This document shows positions 16,886 to 26,162 of a stretch of DNA of 58,060 nt, one piece after another. The position numbers and the translations under genes were made by a program. The DNA lies in contig JAQVTF010000003.1 in the NCBI GenBank assembly GCA_028700185.1, forward strand, positions 1 through 58,060, written 5' to 3'. How positions within the stretch are numbered: position 1 is the stretch's first letter; the number at the start of each line of letters is the position of its first letter. The DNA comes from Desulfobacteraceae bacterium (GTDB lineage: Bacteria; Desulfobacterota; Desulfobacteria; Desulfobacterales; UBA2174). The notes beneath the pieces are model-generated. The model saw nothing but the letters and a program-made list of their open reading frames with translations. It made no database searches and had not been told where the DNA came from.

Positions 16886-18556
16886 TCATCCCTTGCGCCG
16901 GGCCGCCTCCATGTCGCGCAACTGTTTGCGCAACACCTTCTGGATGGGCGACTTGGGCAGTTGATCGATGAATTCCACCTGGCGTGGATACTTGTAGGCG
17001 GCCATGTTGGCCTTGCCGTAGGCGATGATATCCGCCTCGGTGACCTTTCCCCTGTAGGCATCGGCCAGGACCACGAAGGCCTTGACCGTCTCGCCGCGGT
17101 ATTCGTCCGGCACTCCGATCACCGCCACCTCCTGGATTGCCGGATGCCGCAGCAGGACCGATTCGACGTCCGCCGGCGCGATATTGTAAGCCGAAGCGAT
17201 GATCAGGTCCTTTTCCCGGTCCACGAAATAGAGAAACCCGTCCTCGTCCATGGTGCCGATGTCGCCGGTGCGCAGCCACCCGTCCACGAAGGTTTTGGCC
17301 GTCTCTTCGGGCTTGTTCCAGTATCCCTTGGCCACCTGGGGGCCTCTGAACCAGATTTCGCCCCGCTCGCCGATGGGTACCGGACGGCCCTGGCTGTCGG
17401 CGATTTTGACCTCTCCGCCCAGCGGAACGCCCAGGGCATCGAGGTTATACTTGTTGGGCAGGGAGACGATGGCGCCGGCGGTGGTTTCCGTCAGCCCGTA
17501 GCCGTTGAGCAGGTCAAGATTGGTGCGTTGGCGCCACCGGGCCTGAATCGCCTGGGGCACCGGTGCGCCGGAAGCGCCGGAAATCCGCAGGGCCGAAAGG
17601 TCGTAGCGGTCCAGGTCGGGGAGGGCGAGAAAGGCGATGTACACCGTCGGGGGGGCAAAAAAAATCGTCACCCGGTATTTGTCGAGAATCCGGACGTAAC
17701 GCCTGGCGTCGAAGCGCGGTTCCAGGATGGTGGTGCCGCCGTCGTAGAACATGCAGATGGTGGCCAGCAGGTAGCCGGAGATGTGAAACAGGGGAAAGAG
17801 CACCAGGTTGATGTCTTCGGGGGTCATGGCGAAGTTTTCCGCCTGGTTGGCCGCGTTGTAGACGAAATTGCGGTGGGTGAGCATCACCCCCTTGCTCTTG
17901 CCGGTGGTACCGGCGGTATAGAGGATCATCATGGTGGCGTCGAAATCGACCTCCGCCGTGGGCGCCGGGGCCGGACCGCCGGTGTTGAGCAGGTCGAGGT
18001 AGCGGTGGATGTTTTTGCCGAAGGCGACTTTGGGGCGGCTGCCGTCCAGGCGGCTCTTGACCCGGTAGAGCAGATTTTTGGGGAAACCGAGAAAATCGTC
18101 GATGCCGGTGACCACGATGCGTTCCACCGCCGTATCCGCTGCCGCCGCCTTCACGTTTTCGAAGAACAGGTCCAGGGTCACCACGAGGCGAATGCCGGCG
18201 TCCTCGAAAATGTAGCGAAGCTCCTCCGGGCCGTACATCACGTTGGCCGGTACGTGGATGGCCCCCAGCCGGTTGGCGGCCAGAAAAGCGATGATATGCT
18301 GGGGGCAGTTGGGCAGCACCACCCCGACGCGGTCTCCCGCCTTGATCCCGAAATTCGCAAGAGCCGCGGCAAAACGGCCCACCTCATCGTCCAGGGCACG
18401 GTAGGAGATGGACCGATCCAGGAAGATCAGGGCCGGTTTTTGCGGGTGGTGGCGGGCACTGCGGGCGAACATGGCATAGGTGGTCATTTCATCGACTGGC
18501 GGAGTGGGCCTCAGCCCCCAGGACGGATCGTAAGACACTCGGGAAAGGGATGTCAT
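16886..18556 (-). CDS. AMP-forming acyl-CoA ligase (medium/long-chain type)
   Basis: A 556-residue ANL-superfamily acyl-CoA ligase and the first gene of its operon. The P-loop LYTAGTTGKSKGVML lies near residue 190, NGYGLTET near 330, RTGDIG near 415, and the C-terminal SPIQKVLRKQLRD carries the catalytic lysine. Overall layout resembles long-chain fatty acid CoA ligases (FadD-like) more than the other ligase in the cluster. GGAGGAAACC just before the ATG at 18556 settles the start; an upstream in-frame ATG at 18574 lacks one. It probably supplies acyl-CoA for the carboxyltransferase encoded next. Confidence 0.87.
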   Translation of the reverse strand: MTSLSRVSYDPSWGLRPTPPVDEMTTYAMFARSARHHPQKPALIFLDRSISYRALDDEVGRFAAALANFGIKAGDRVGVVLPNCPQHIIAFLAANRLGAIHVPANVMYGPEELRYIFEDAGIRLVVTLDLFFENVKAAAADTAVERIVVTGIDDFLGFPKNLLYRVKSRLDGSRPKVAFGKNIHRYLDLLNTGGPAPAPTAEVDFDATMMILYTAGTTGKSKGVMLTHRNFVYNAANQAENFAMTPEDINLVLFPLFHISGYLLATICMFYDGGTTILEPRFDARRYVRILDKYRVTIFFAPPTVYIAFLALPDLDRYDLSALRISGASGAPVPQAIQARWRQRTNLDLLNGYGLTETTAGAIVSLPNKYNLDALGVPLGGEVKIADSQGRPVPIGERGEIWFRGPQVAKGYWNKPEETAKTFVDGWLRTGDIGTMDEDGFLYFVDREKDLIIASAYNIAPADVESVLLRHPAIQEVAVIGVPDEYRGETVKAFVVLADAYRGKVTEADIIAYGKANMAAYKYPRQVEFIDQLPKSPIQKVLRKQLRDMEAARRKG

Positions 18557-18824
18557 GGTTTCCTCCGGCCGCAAAAAAGTTGTGAAGATGGCACAACCGC
18601 CAAGGCAAGATCCAAGAAGAACTAGATGCGATTCGCTATATCGAACGGCGTTCAGGGTGTCAAACGCATTTTTTGCCGCCGGTGACAGGGGACAAATCCC
18701 TTGCCTGGAACCGGCGGGCCGGGTATTTTAAAATTTTTAAAAAGCAGGACGGTTTGGGAAGAGGGGAACTGGCGTGCCGACTGGACCGCGCCCGGCGCTC
18801 AGCGGGTGGACAGAGGACTGAAAG

Positions 18825-20084
18825 ATGACGCATCCCATCGATTACAGGGGGTTTTACCTCGTTTTTCGCGAAATCAGCCGCCTGGTGCACTCCACCAGCA
18901 GCGTGGACGAGGTGATTCGGCTGGCCGTGTACAAGACCACCGAACTCCTCTACGCCAAAGGCACGTTGATGCGGGTGCGCAATCCGGACACCGGTGAATT
19001 CGAGGTGGCCGCGGCCTGCGGCATTGCCGAACGCTTTCTCGACAAGCCTCCCGTCTCCTGCGAAAAGATCATGGAAGACCTCCAGGGGGGCGAAAAGGTG
19101 CGGATCTTTCGCGACATCTGGGCCGCCCCGCGAACCGATTCCCCCCAGCAGGTCTGGGATGAAGGGGTGCGCATGATCCTGGACGTGCCCCTTTACCATG
19201 ACGAGGAATTGCTCGGCCTGATCCGGGCCTACCTGTCCGACGCCCATGGTTTCGAACAGGCCGAACTCGATTTTGTCGTCTCCCTGGGGGAACAGTGCGC
19301 CTGTGCCCTCAACAAGGCCCGCCTCATCGAAACCCAGCGTAGCCAGTACAATCGGCTGGTTTTGCAAACGGAGAAGCTTTCGGCCCTCGGGCGCATGGCC
19401 GCCGGCATCGCCCATGAGATCAACAATCCGCTGGCGGGGATCCTGCTCTACAGCTCCAACATGCTCAAGAAGGCGGGGCCGGAGAGCCCGTTTCGCCAGG
19501 GGTTGGAGATCATCGTTCGCGAAACGAGCCGGTGCAAGGGGATCATTCAGGAACTCTTGGAGTTTTCCCGTCACAAACCGCCCAAGAAATGTCCGGCCAA
19601 AATCAACGAGATCATCGAAAAGGCGCTGAGCATCGTGGACAACGAAATGATGCTGCGTCATATCAAGGTGGAAAAGCGTCTGGCCCGGGACATGGAGAAT
19701 ATTCTCCTCGACGGCAACCAGATGGAGCAGGTCTTCATCAACCTGCTGCTCAATGCGGCCCAGGCCATCGACAAGAACGGTCACATCGTCATCGAAACGC
19801 GGATGGACCCTTGCCGGCGGATAGAGATCGTGGAGATCACCGATGACGGTTGCGGGATTGCCCCCATAGATGCCACCCGGCTTTTCGAACCGTTCTATTC
19901 CAACAAGAACACCGGCACCGGCCTGGGTCTGGCGGTGAGCTACGGCATCGTGCGCAACCACAACGGCCACATCAAAGTGGCGAGCAAGCTGGGCGGCGGG
20001 ACCCGTTTCACCATCGAGTTGCCGGTCCACGTCGGCTCCGGTGCCGATACCTCCGACAGAGGAACCGAGCATGGAACCCCTTGA
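18825..20084 (+). CDS. GAF domain sensor histidine kinase, cytoplasmic
   Basis: A 419-residue kinase without transmembrane segments. A GAF domain occupies about residues 20-170. The dimerisation/phosphoacceptor box is GRMAAGIAHEINNPLAG with the histidine near residue 199, of NtrB-like type. The ATPase domain shows the N box QVFINLLLNAAQA, G1 DDGCGI and G2 GTGLGLAVS. AGAGGA precedes the ATG. Its last 14 bases overlap the start of the sigma-54 response regulator, so the two are a translationally coupled two-component pair. The signal is likely a small molecule or redox cue sensed by the GAF domain. Given the gene order it probably controls the formate dehydrogenase/Hdr operon downstream. Confidence 0.9.
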   Translation: MTHPIDYRGFYLVFREISRLVHSTSSVDEVIRLAVYKTTELLYAKGTLMRVRNPDTGEFEVAAACGIAERFLDKPPVSCEKIMEDLQGGEKVRIFRDIWAAPRTDSPQQVWDEGVRMILDVPLYHDEELLGLIRAYLSDAHGFEQAELDFVVSLGEQCACALNKARLIETQRSQYNRLVLQTEKLSALGRMAAGIAHEINNPLAGILLYSSNMLKKAGPESPFRQGLEIIVRETSRCKGIIQELLEFSRHKPPKKCPAKINEIIEKALSIVDNEMMLRHIKVEKRLARDMENILLDGNQMEQVFINLLLNAAQAIDKNGHIVIETRMDPCRRIEIVEITDDGCGIAPIDATRLFEPFYSNKNTGTGLGLAVSYGIVRNHNGHIKVASKLGGGTRFTIELPVHVGSGADTSDRGTEHGTP

Positions 20085-21471
20085 TATTCTGGTCATTGAC
20101 GACGAACCGGTCATTTGTGACGGTTGCCGGTTGGTGCTCAACGATGCCGGTCACCGGGTAAAGACCCATGTGAGCGGCTGTGCCGGATTGGACGCTTTTT
20201 TCCAGGGCCGCTTCGACGTGGTACTGCTGGACCTCAAGCTCCCCGATGCGGACGGAATGGAGATTCTGGAGGCGATTCACAGTCGCAACCCGAACGTATA
20301 TGTCATCGTCATGACGGGATATTCCACCGTCAGCAACGCCATTGCGGCCATGAAGGCGGGGGCCTTCGATTTCTTGCCCAAACCTTTCAGCGACGACGAG
20401 TTGAATATCGTTCTGGATCGGGTCCTGGAAAATCGTCGCCTGGTGATGGAAAACCTCTCCATGCGGCGCCAGCTCACCGAACCGTTTCATTTTCACAACA
20501 TCATCGGTGAGAATCCGGCCATCCTGAAAATCTTCGATCAAATCAAAAAGGTGGCCCCCACCGACAGCACCGTGCTCATCTACGGCGAAAGCGGAACGGG
20601 CAAGGAGCTCTTCGCCCGGGCAATCCACGCCTACAGCCAGCGGGCGGCGCACCAACTCGTGGCCCTGGACTGTAGCACCCTGGCACCCGGGGTGCTGGAG
20701 AGCGAGCTCTTCGGACACGTCCGCGGATCTTTTTCCGGAGCGGTCAAGGACAAGCCGGGGATCTTCGAAGTGGCCAGCGCCAGCACCCTTTTTCTGGACG
20801 AAATCTCCGGCTTGAGCCTGGAGATCCAGGGCAAGCTCCTGAGGGTGATGGAATCGGGGGAATTCAAGCGGGTCGGTGCCACGACGGAGCAAAAGACCAA
20901 GGCGCGCATCATCGCCGCCTCCAACCGGGACCTGAAGGCCATGGTGGACGAGGGGCGCTTCCGTGAGGACCTCTTTTACCGGCTCAGCGTTTTTCCCATT
21001 TTCATCCCCCCGCTGCGGGAGCGGCGGGACGACATCCCGCGTCTGGCCAACCATTTTTTGAAACTCTTTAACAAGAAAACCAGCAAGCGCATCGACGGGT
21101 TCACCGACGAGGCGATGGATCTGCTGGTCAACCAGAACTGGCCAGGCAACGTGCGCCAGCTCAAAAACGTCGTCGAACGCCTCGTGATTCTCTCCGACCG
21201 CCGTTTCCTGGACATCGTCTACCTGCTTGACAACCTTCAGTCCCGGCCCAGCGCCGACGCCCCCAGCGTTCCCGAGTCCCTCGCCGAACTCAAGGCTGCC
21301 AAACAGCAACTCCTCGATGAAACTTTCGGGCAGATAGAAAAGGCCTTCATCCTCAAGGCCCTCCAGGAAACCAAGGGCAACATCAGCCAGGCGGCGGCCA
21401 AGGTGGGCATGCAGCGGTCCAACTTTCACGCGCTGATGCGCAAGCATGGCATCAGCGGCGATCAAGTCTGA
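20071..21471 (+). CDS. NtrC-family sigma-54 response regulator
   Basis: A 466-residue response regulator. The receiver has acidic Asp10/Asp11, phosphoacceptor Asp54 (LLDLKLPD) and Lys104 (PKPF). The AAA+ domain has Walker A GESGTGKE (172-179), a variant sigma-54 loop GSFSGA (219-224; GAFTGA is usual) and Walker B LFLDEISGL. The C-terminal Fis-type helix-turn-helix is ISQAAAKVGMQRSNFHALM. The ATG at 20071 has AGAGGAA upstream and overlaps the kinase gene. About 250 bases beyond its stop is a near-perfect sigma-54 promoter with two palindromes upstream, which makes the Hdr/Fdh operon its likely target. Confidence 0.92.
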   Translation: MEPLDILVIDDEPVICDGCRLVLNDAGHRVKTHVSGCAGLDAFFQGRFDVVLLDLKLPDADGMEILEAIHSRNPNVYVIVMTGYSTVSNAIAAMKAGAFDFLPKPFSDDELNIVLDRVLENRRLVMENLSMRRQLTEPFHFHNIIGENPAILKIFDQIKKVAPTDSTVLIYGESGTGKELFARAIHAYSQRAAHQLVALDCSTLAPGVLESELFGHVRGSFSGAVKDKPGIFEVASASTLFLDEISGLSLEIQGKLLRVMESGEFKRVGATTEQKTKARIIAASNRDLKAMVDEGRFREDLFYRLSVFPIFIPPLRERRDDIPRLANHFLKLFNKKTSKRIDGFTDEAMDLLVNQNWPGNVRQLKNVVERLVILSDRRFLDIVYLLDNLQSRPSADAPSVPESLAELKAAKQQLLDETFGQIEKAFILKALQETKGNISQAAAKVGMQRSNFHALMRKHGISGDQV

Positions 21472-21499
21472 GCACCTGATGCGGATCGTCCCCAGGCGG

Positions 21500-21552
21500 C
21501 GAATCCCCTTGCGGCTGGATTCATCGCGGGGATTCGGGGCGTATGATTTTTT
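21500..21552 (+). terminator. Terminator after the sigma-54 response regulator gene
   Basis: A perfect 9-bp stem pairs CGAATCCCC (21500-21508) with GGGGATTCG (21528-21536) across a 19-nt loop. A T6 run follows at 21547-21552, inside the first palindrome. It should separate the kinase/regulator transcript from the downstream operon. Confidence 0.6.
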
Positions 21553-21557
21553 ATACA
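21540..21557. promoter_or_regulatory. Upstream activator site 1 (palindrome)
   Basis: CGTAT-N8-ATACA, with the same core GTATGAT..TTTATACA as site 2 located exactly 69 bases downstream. It lies about 200 bases upstream of the inferred sigma-54 transcript start. Two copies at this distance are what an NtrC-type enhancer needs. Confidence 0.6.
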
Positions 21558-21608
21558 TTTTGAAATAATTTAGGTTTTTATCGTTTTTAGCGATTTTCAC
21601 CCCTTGCT

Positions 21609-21626
21609 TGTATGATCCTTTATACA
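21609..21626. promoter_or_regulatory. Upstream activator site 2 (palindrome)
   Basis: TGTAT-N8-ATACA, a perfect inverted repeat of five-base arms, centred about 133 bases before the inferred sigma-54 start. It shares 15 of 17 core bases with site 1, which makes chance less likely. It is a candidate binding site for the response regulator encoded just upstream. Confidence 0.65.
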
Positions 21627-21724
21627 GTATAGAGGACGGCAGACCATTTCGGCGCGAAGTCGAAAAACGCGTAATCGTTTGAGTTTGTTATTAAATATTA
21701 TTTTTTGGACCCGGCGTCTCGTCT

Positions 21725-21740
21725 CGGCACGCCCTTTGCT
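21725..21740 (+). promoter_or_regulatory. Sigma-54 promoter of the Hdr/Mvh/Fdh operon
   Basis: CGGCACGCCCTTTGCT: the -24 element CGGCAC differs from TGGCAC only in the first base, the spacer is five bases, and the -12 element TTGCT is consensus. GG-N10-GC is exact. The inferred start near 21751 gives a leader of about 66 nt to the ATG at 21817. Confidence 0.8.
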
Positions 21741-21816
21741 CCTGGAAAAGGCAACGCTCGATTGCAGTCAACCTTTTCCAACTTTATTTATAATTCATAC
21801 TATTAAGGAGGAGCAA

Positions 21817-22506
21817 ATGAACGCACAGGCCCAAACCGTGGACAGAGACGAAGCACAGGACGTACGGATCCTTTTGATGGAAGACGAGAACGTGGTGGCT
21901 GAAGGCTTGAAGATGATCCTTTCCGAGGACGGCTACCGGGTTGAGATCGCCGGCACGGGCAACGGCGCCCTGGAGCAGTTTCACAGTCAATCCTACGACC
22001 TGTTGGTGGCGGATTTGCGCCTGCCGGACATCGACGGCATGGAGGTCATCAAGCAGATCAAGGCCGAAAAGCCGGAGACCAACGTGATTGTGATCACCGG
22101 CTACTCCACGGTGGACACGGCGGTGGAGGCGATGCGTTACGGCGCGTCGGACTACCTGGCCAAACCGTTCACCGAGGAGCAGATTCGATCGGCGGTGGAA
22201 AAGACCCTCAAGGGCAAGAAAACCCGCACCGCGCCGATGGAAACCCCGGCGGCGGACGAGGCGTCGCGGGCGCTCATCGAGAAACGCGAGGTGATGCGGG
22301 TGCTCAACCGCACCAGCGAGGACGGGGCCTTCTGGAATGCCCTGATGGAAAAAGGATCCGATGCGCTGGTCAACTACGAACTGTCCGACGAGGCCAAGGC
22401 GGCCATCGTTTCCGGTGACCTGGGATGGATCAACGCCCACATCGGTGAACTGACCCAAAAACAACTCATGTTCATCTACAAGCGTCTGGAGCGGGAGGCC
22501 TGGTAA
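21817..22506 (+). CDS. Response regulator with LigA-like C-terminal domain
   Basis: A 229-residue protein. Residues 15-135 form a CheY-like receiver with acidic Glu22/Asp23, phosphoacceptor Asp66 (ADLRLPD), Thr94 and Lys116 (AKPF). There is no DNA-binding helix-turn-helix. After a linker, residues 160-229 form a small helical module ([30 protein letters not shown]) that resembles the LigA-type alpha subunit fold of extradiol dioxygenases, a domain also found as a stand-alone adaptor. It is the first gene after the sigma-54 promoter, with AAGGAGGAG upstream, and precedes the HdrA gene by 58 bases. A phosphorylation-dependent regulator of the enzyme complex, not of transcription, is a reasonable inference. 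Confidence 0.8.
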   Translation: MNAQAQTVDRDEAQDVRILLMEDENVVAEGLKMILSEDGYRVEIAGTGNGALEQFHSQSYDLLVADLRLPDIDGMEVIKQIKAEKPETNVIVITGYSTVDTAVEAMRYGASDYLAKPFTEEQIRSAVEKTLKGKKTRTAPMETPAADEASRALIEKREVMRVLNRTSEDGAFWNALMEKGSDALVNYELSDEAKAAIVSGDLGWINAHIGELTQKQLMFIYKRLEREAW

Positions 22507-22564
22507 AAACCGGGCCACCGGCCTCGGCGCGGATCGATTTCAACGCCCAACCGTGGAGTTCGAC

Positions 22565-25500
22565 ATGACGATTTCCAACGCAGCGCAACCCAAGGGGGCG
22601 GTCCTGGTCGCCGGTGGCGGCATCGCCGGCATGCAGGCCGCCCTGGACATGGCAGACGCGGGATTTTTCGTTTATTTGGTGGAACGCTCGCCGTCCATCG
22701 GCGGCGTGATGGCCCAGCTGGACAAGACTTTCCCCACCAACGATTGCTCGATGTGAATCCTGGCCCCCAAACTGGTCGAGGTCGGCCGGCACAACAACAT
22801 CGAGCTGATTACCCTGGCGGAAGTCGAGTCCATCCAAGGCGCTCCGGGCGATTTCCAGGTGCAGGTGCGCCAGCACCCGCGCTACGTGGATATGGACAAG
22901 TGCATCGCCTGTGGCCAATGCGCCGCCAAATGTCCCAAGAAGGTCGATGACGAGTACAACGCGGGGCTCAACAAGCGTAAGGCGATTTACGTGCCCTACA
23001 GCCAGGCGGTGCCCCTGAAGTACGCCATCGATCCGCGCTACTGCATCTACCTGCAAAAGGGGCGCTGCGGGGTCTGCGCCAAGGTTTGTCCCTCGGGTGC
23101 CATCAATTTTGAAGACACCGAGAAGATGCGGACCATCGAGGTGGGGTCGGTGATCCTGGCCCCGGGGTTTCGCAGCTTCGATCCCGGTCGTCTCGATACT
23201 TACAGCTACGGCCAGGCTCCCAATGTAATCACGGCCGTGGAGTTTGAGCGCATCCTTTCAGCCACTGGTCCCTTCGGCGGCCACCTGGTGAAACCGTCGG
23301 CGGCCAAGGCGGGCACGGCGCCCAAAAAAATCGCCTGGATTCAGTGCGTCGGTTCCCGGGATATCAACCGCTGCGATCACGGTTACTGTTCGTCGGTGTG
23401 CTGCATGTATGCCGTCAAACAGGCCGTGATGGCTCGCGATCACAGCAGCGGCGATCTGGAGTGCGCCATTTTCTACATGGACATGCGCACCCAGGGCAAG
23501 GATTTCGACCGTTACCTGGAAAACGCCAAAAAGAGCGGGATCCGTTTCGAGCGTGCCCGGGTGCACTCGGTGGCGCCGCCCCAGCACGGCGATGACCTCA
23601 CGTTGCGCTACGCCCGGCAGAACGGGGACATCGCGGAGGAAACCTTCGATATCGTCGTGCTTTCCACCGGTCTTGAAATCGCTCCCGAATCGGTGGCCCT
23701 GGCCGAAAAACTTGGTGTCCCCCTCAACTCCGACCACTTCGCCGCCACCGACAGCTTCGCCCCGGTGGCCACGGGAAAACCGGGCATTTTCGCCTGCGGG
23801 GCCTTCACCGGGCCCAAGGATATCCCCCACTCGGTGATGGAGGCCAGCGCGGCGGCGGCGGCGGCCACCGAATCGCTGTCCGTGGCCCGCCACAGCCAAA
23901 CGCATACATTGGTTCTGCCGAAGGAAACCGACGTCAGCGGTCAGGCGCCGCGGATCGGGGTCTTCGTCTGCAACTGCGGCATCAACATCGGCGGGGTGGT
24001 GCGGGTGCCGGAGGTGGCCGAGTACGCCCGCACGCTGCCCAACGTCACCTACGTGGAGGAAAATCTCTTCACCTGCTCCCAGGACACCCAGGACAAGATG
24101 GCCGAGGTCATCGCCCGCGAAAAGCTCAACCGGGTGGTGGTGGCGGCCTGCACGCCCCGGACCCACGAGCCGCTCTTCCAGGCCACCCTGGCCAGCGCCG
24201 GGCTCAACCGCTACCTCTTCGAAATGGCCAACATCCGCAATCAGGACTCCTGGGTCCATGCCAACGATCCGGATGCCGCCACGCGCAAGGCCAAGGACCT
24301 GGTGGCCATGGCCGTGGCCAAGGCGGCCCTGCTCACCCCGTTGACCCAGACCGAGCTGCCCATGAGCCGCAACGCGCTGGTGGTGGGCGGCGGCATCGCC
24401 GGCCTGACGGCGGCCCGGGCTCTGGCACGCCAGGGTTTCCCGGTTCACCTGGTGGAAAAGAGCGATGTTTTGGGCGGCCACGGCCGGCGCCTGCGCGCCA
24501 CTTGGCGCGGTGAGCCGGTGGGCGAGCGTCTCGCCGGATTGATCGCCGATCTCGAGGCCGATCCTTTGGTGCATATCCACACCAACACCGCCGTGACCGA
24601 AGTGGACGGCTTTGTGGGCAATTTCAAGACCCGGATTTCCACCGGCGGCGGCAGCGAAACCATCGACCACGGGGTGGCGATCCTGGCCACCGGAGCCAAG
24701 GAGTACAAGCCCAAGGAGTATCTGTACGGCCAGCATCCGGCCGTGGTGACCCAGACGGAACTCGATGACCTCATCGGCGCTGGCGACGAGCGCCTGGCCG
24801 GCGCCACCGATGTCGTCTTCATCCAGTGCGTCGGGTCGCGCAACGCCGAACGGCCCTACTGTTCCAAGGTCTGCTGCACCCACGCCCTGCGCAACGCCCT
24901 GGCCATCAAGGCCGCATCGCCGGAGACCAACATCTACGTGATCTATCGGGACATGCGAACCTACGGCCTGCGCGAGGAAATCTTCCGCGAAGCCCGGGCC
25001 CAGGGGGTCATGTTCTTCCAGTACGATCCCGAAGCGCCGCCTGCGGTGGAGGCCGAAGGCGACCGGGTGCGGGTGACCTTCCACGACCATATCCTGAACC
25101 GTCCGGTGGCGGTGGATGCCGACTTGCTGGCCCTGGCGGCGGCGGTGGTTTCCGATGCGGAAAACGGCCTGGCCCAGTTTTTCAAGGTGCCGGTGGACGG
25201 CGACGGATGGCTCCTGGAAGCCCACCAGAAGCTGCGGCCGGTGGATTTCGCCACCGACGGGGTGTTCCTCTGCGGGCTGGCCCACTATCCCAAGCCCATC
25301 GATGAGAGCGTTTCCCAGGCCCTGGCCGCGGCGGCCCGGGCGGCCACCTTTCTCGCCCGGGACACGATCCTGGTGGGCGGGGTGGTTTCCTGGATCGATC
25401 CGGCGCTTTGCACCGGTTGTGGCGGGTGCATTCAGGTCTGTCCGTACAACGCCATTGCCATGTCGGAAATCACCGGCATGGCCGAGGTCAACCCGGCCCT

Positions 25501-25612
25501 CTGCAAGGGATGCGGCGCCTGCGCGGCGGCCTGCCCGAGCGAGGCACCGATTTTGATGGGATTCAACAACCGGCAGCTTTACGCGCAGATTCACAGCGCC
25601 TTGGCCGCCTGA
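22565..25612 (+). CDS. hdrA: HdrA-like flavoprotein, double-module, selenocysteine-containing
   Basis: A 1015-residue fused HdrA. An in-frame UGA at 22754-22756 (residue 64) stands exactly where HdrA has Cys in NDCSMCILAPK; the frame continues with conserved HdrA sequence on both sides, so it is read as selenocysteine. Order: FAD motif GGGIAG (17-22), Sec64, two [4Fe-4S] sets (Cys113/116/119/123 and Cys160/168/171/175), a linking region with [12 protein letters not shown], a second FAD module (GGGIAG near 607), and two C-terminal ferredoxin clusters near 949 and 983. HdrA carries the bifurcating flavin. GTGGAG precedes the ATG. No hdrB or hdrC is adjacent; MvhD and formate dehydrogenase genes follow. 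Confidence 0.92.
22767..22785 (+). promoter_or_regulatory. Putative bacterial SECIS of hdrA
   Basis: Ten bases after the UGA, CCAAACT (22767-22773) and AGGTCGG (22779-22785) can form an imperfect stem (five of seven pairs) capped by a GGTCG loop. A GGU-containing apical loop at about this distance is what SelB recognises. The stem is weak, so confidence is moderate. Confidence 0.45.
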
Positions 25613-25634
25613 AACGGTATCGAGGGGGAAAACA

Positions 25635-26162
25635 GTGAACCCGGAACCATTCGAACCGAAGATTGTCGCTTTTTTCTGTAACTGGTGCACTTACGGGGCC
25701 GCGGACCTCGCCGGCGTCAGCCGCCTGAGCTATCCGCCCAACATCCGGGCCATCCGGGTGATGTGCTCGGCGACCGTGTCCCCCCACCACGTGCTCAAGG
25801 CCTTCCAAGAGGGGGCCGACGGTGTTCTGGTGGGCGGGTGACACATCGGCGACTGCCATTACCTGTACGGTAATCACATGACATTGAAACGGATGACCTT
25901 TCTCCAGCACCTGCTTACCTTCATGGGGCTGGAGGGACGGCTCCACCTGGAATGGATCTCTTCAGCCGAGGCTCAGAAATTCGTCGCCACGGTCACCGGA
26001 TTCACCGAAACGATCCGTCGGCTCGGCCCCAGTCCGCTGAGGATCGCCGCCTCGCGGCAAGCGGATGACGCAACGATGTCGCCAATGCCCCAAAGCGGAT
26101 GCCTCGACTTGCCCAAAACCGATGCCGTGCCGGAGACCGGCGTCCAGATCGCCAACGGATGA
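25635..26162 (+). CDS. mvhD: MvhD/FlpD-like [2Fe-2S] electron transfer protein, selenocysteine-containing
   Basis: A 175-residue MvhD-family protein that links HdrA to a hydrogenase or formate dehydrogenase. Residues 14-18 (FCNWC) and the segment VLVGG-U-HIGDCHY hold the cluster ligands; the UGA at 25839-25841 (residue 69) replaces the conserved Cys and the frame continues with normal MvhD sequence (YLYGNH). The start is GTG with GAGGGGG upstream. The C-terminal 40 residues after TETIRRLG are variable and contain one further Cys. Its stop overlaps the start of the next gene (ATGA). Sec in VhuD/FdhA/HdrA is known in methanococci and some Desulfobacterota; the functional role here is inferred. 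Confidence 0.92.
25858..25874 (+). promoter_or_regulatory. Putative bacterial SECIS of mvhD
   Basis: ATTACC (25858-25863) pairs perfectly with GGTAAT (25869-25874) around the loop TGTAC. The stem begins 16 bases after the UGA, slightly further than in E. coli fdhF. The loop contains GU but not the usual GGU. Confidence 0.4.

Noticed and set aside
18575-18824. Sigma-54 promoter near TGGCAC at 18595
   Set aside because: No GC at the required 10-base spacing.
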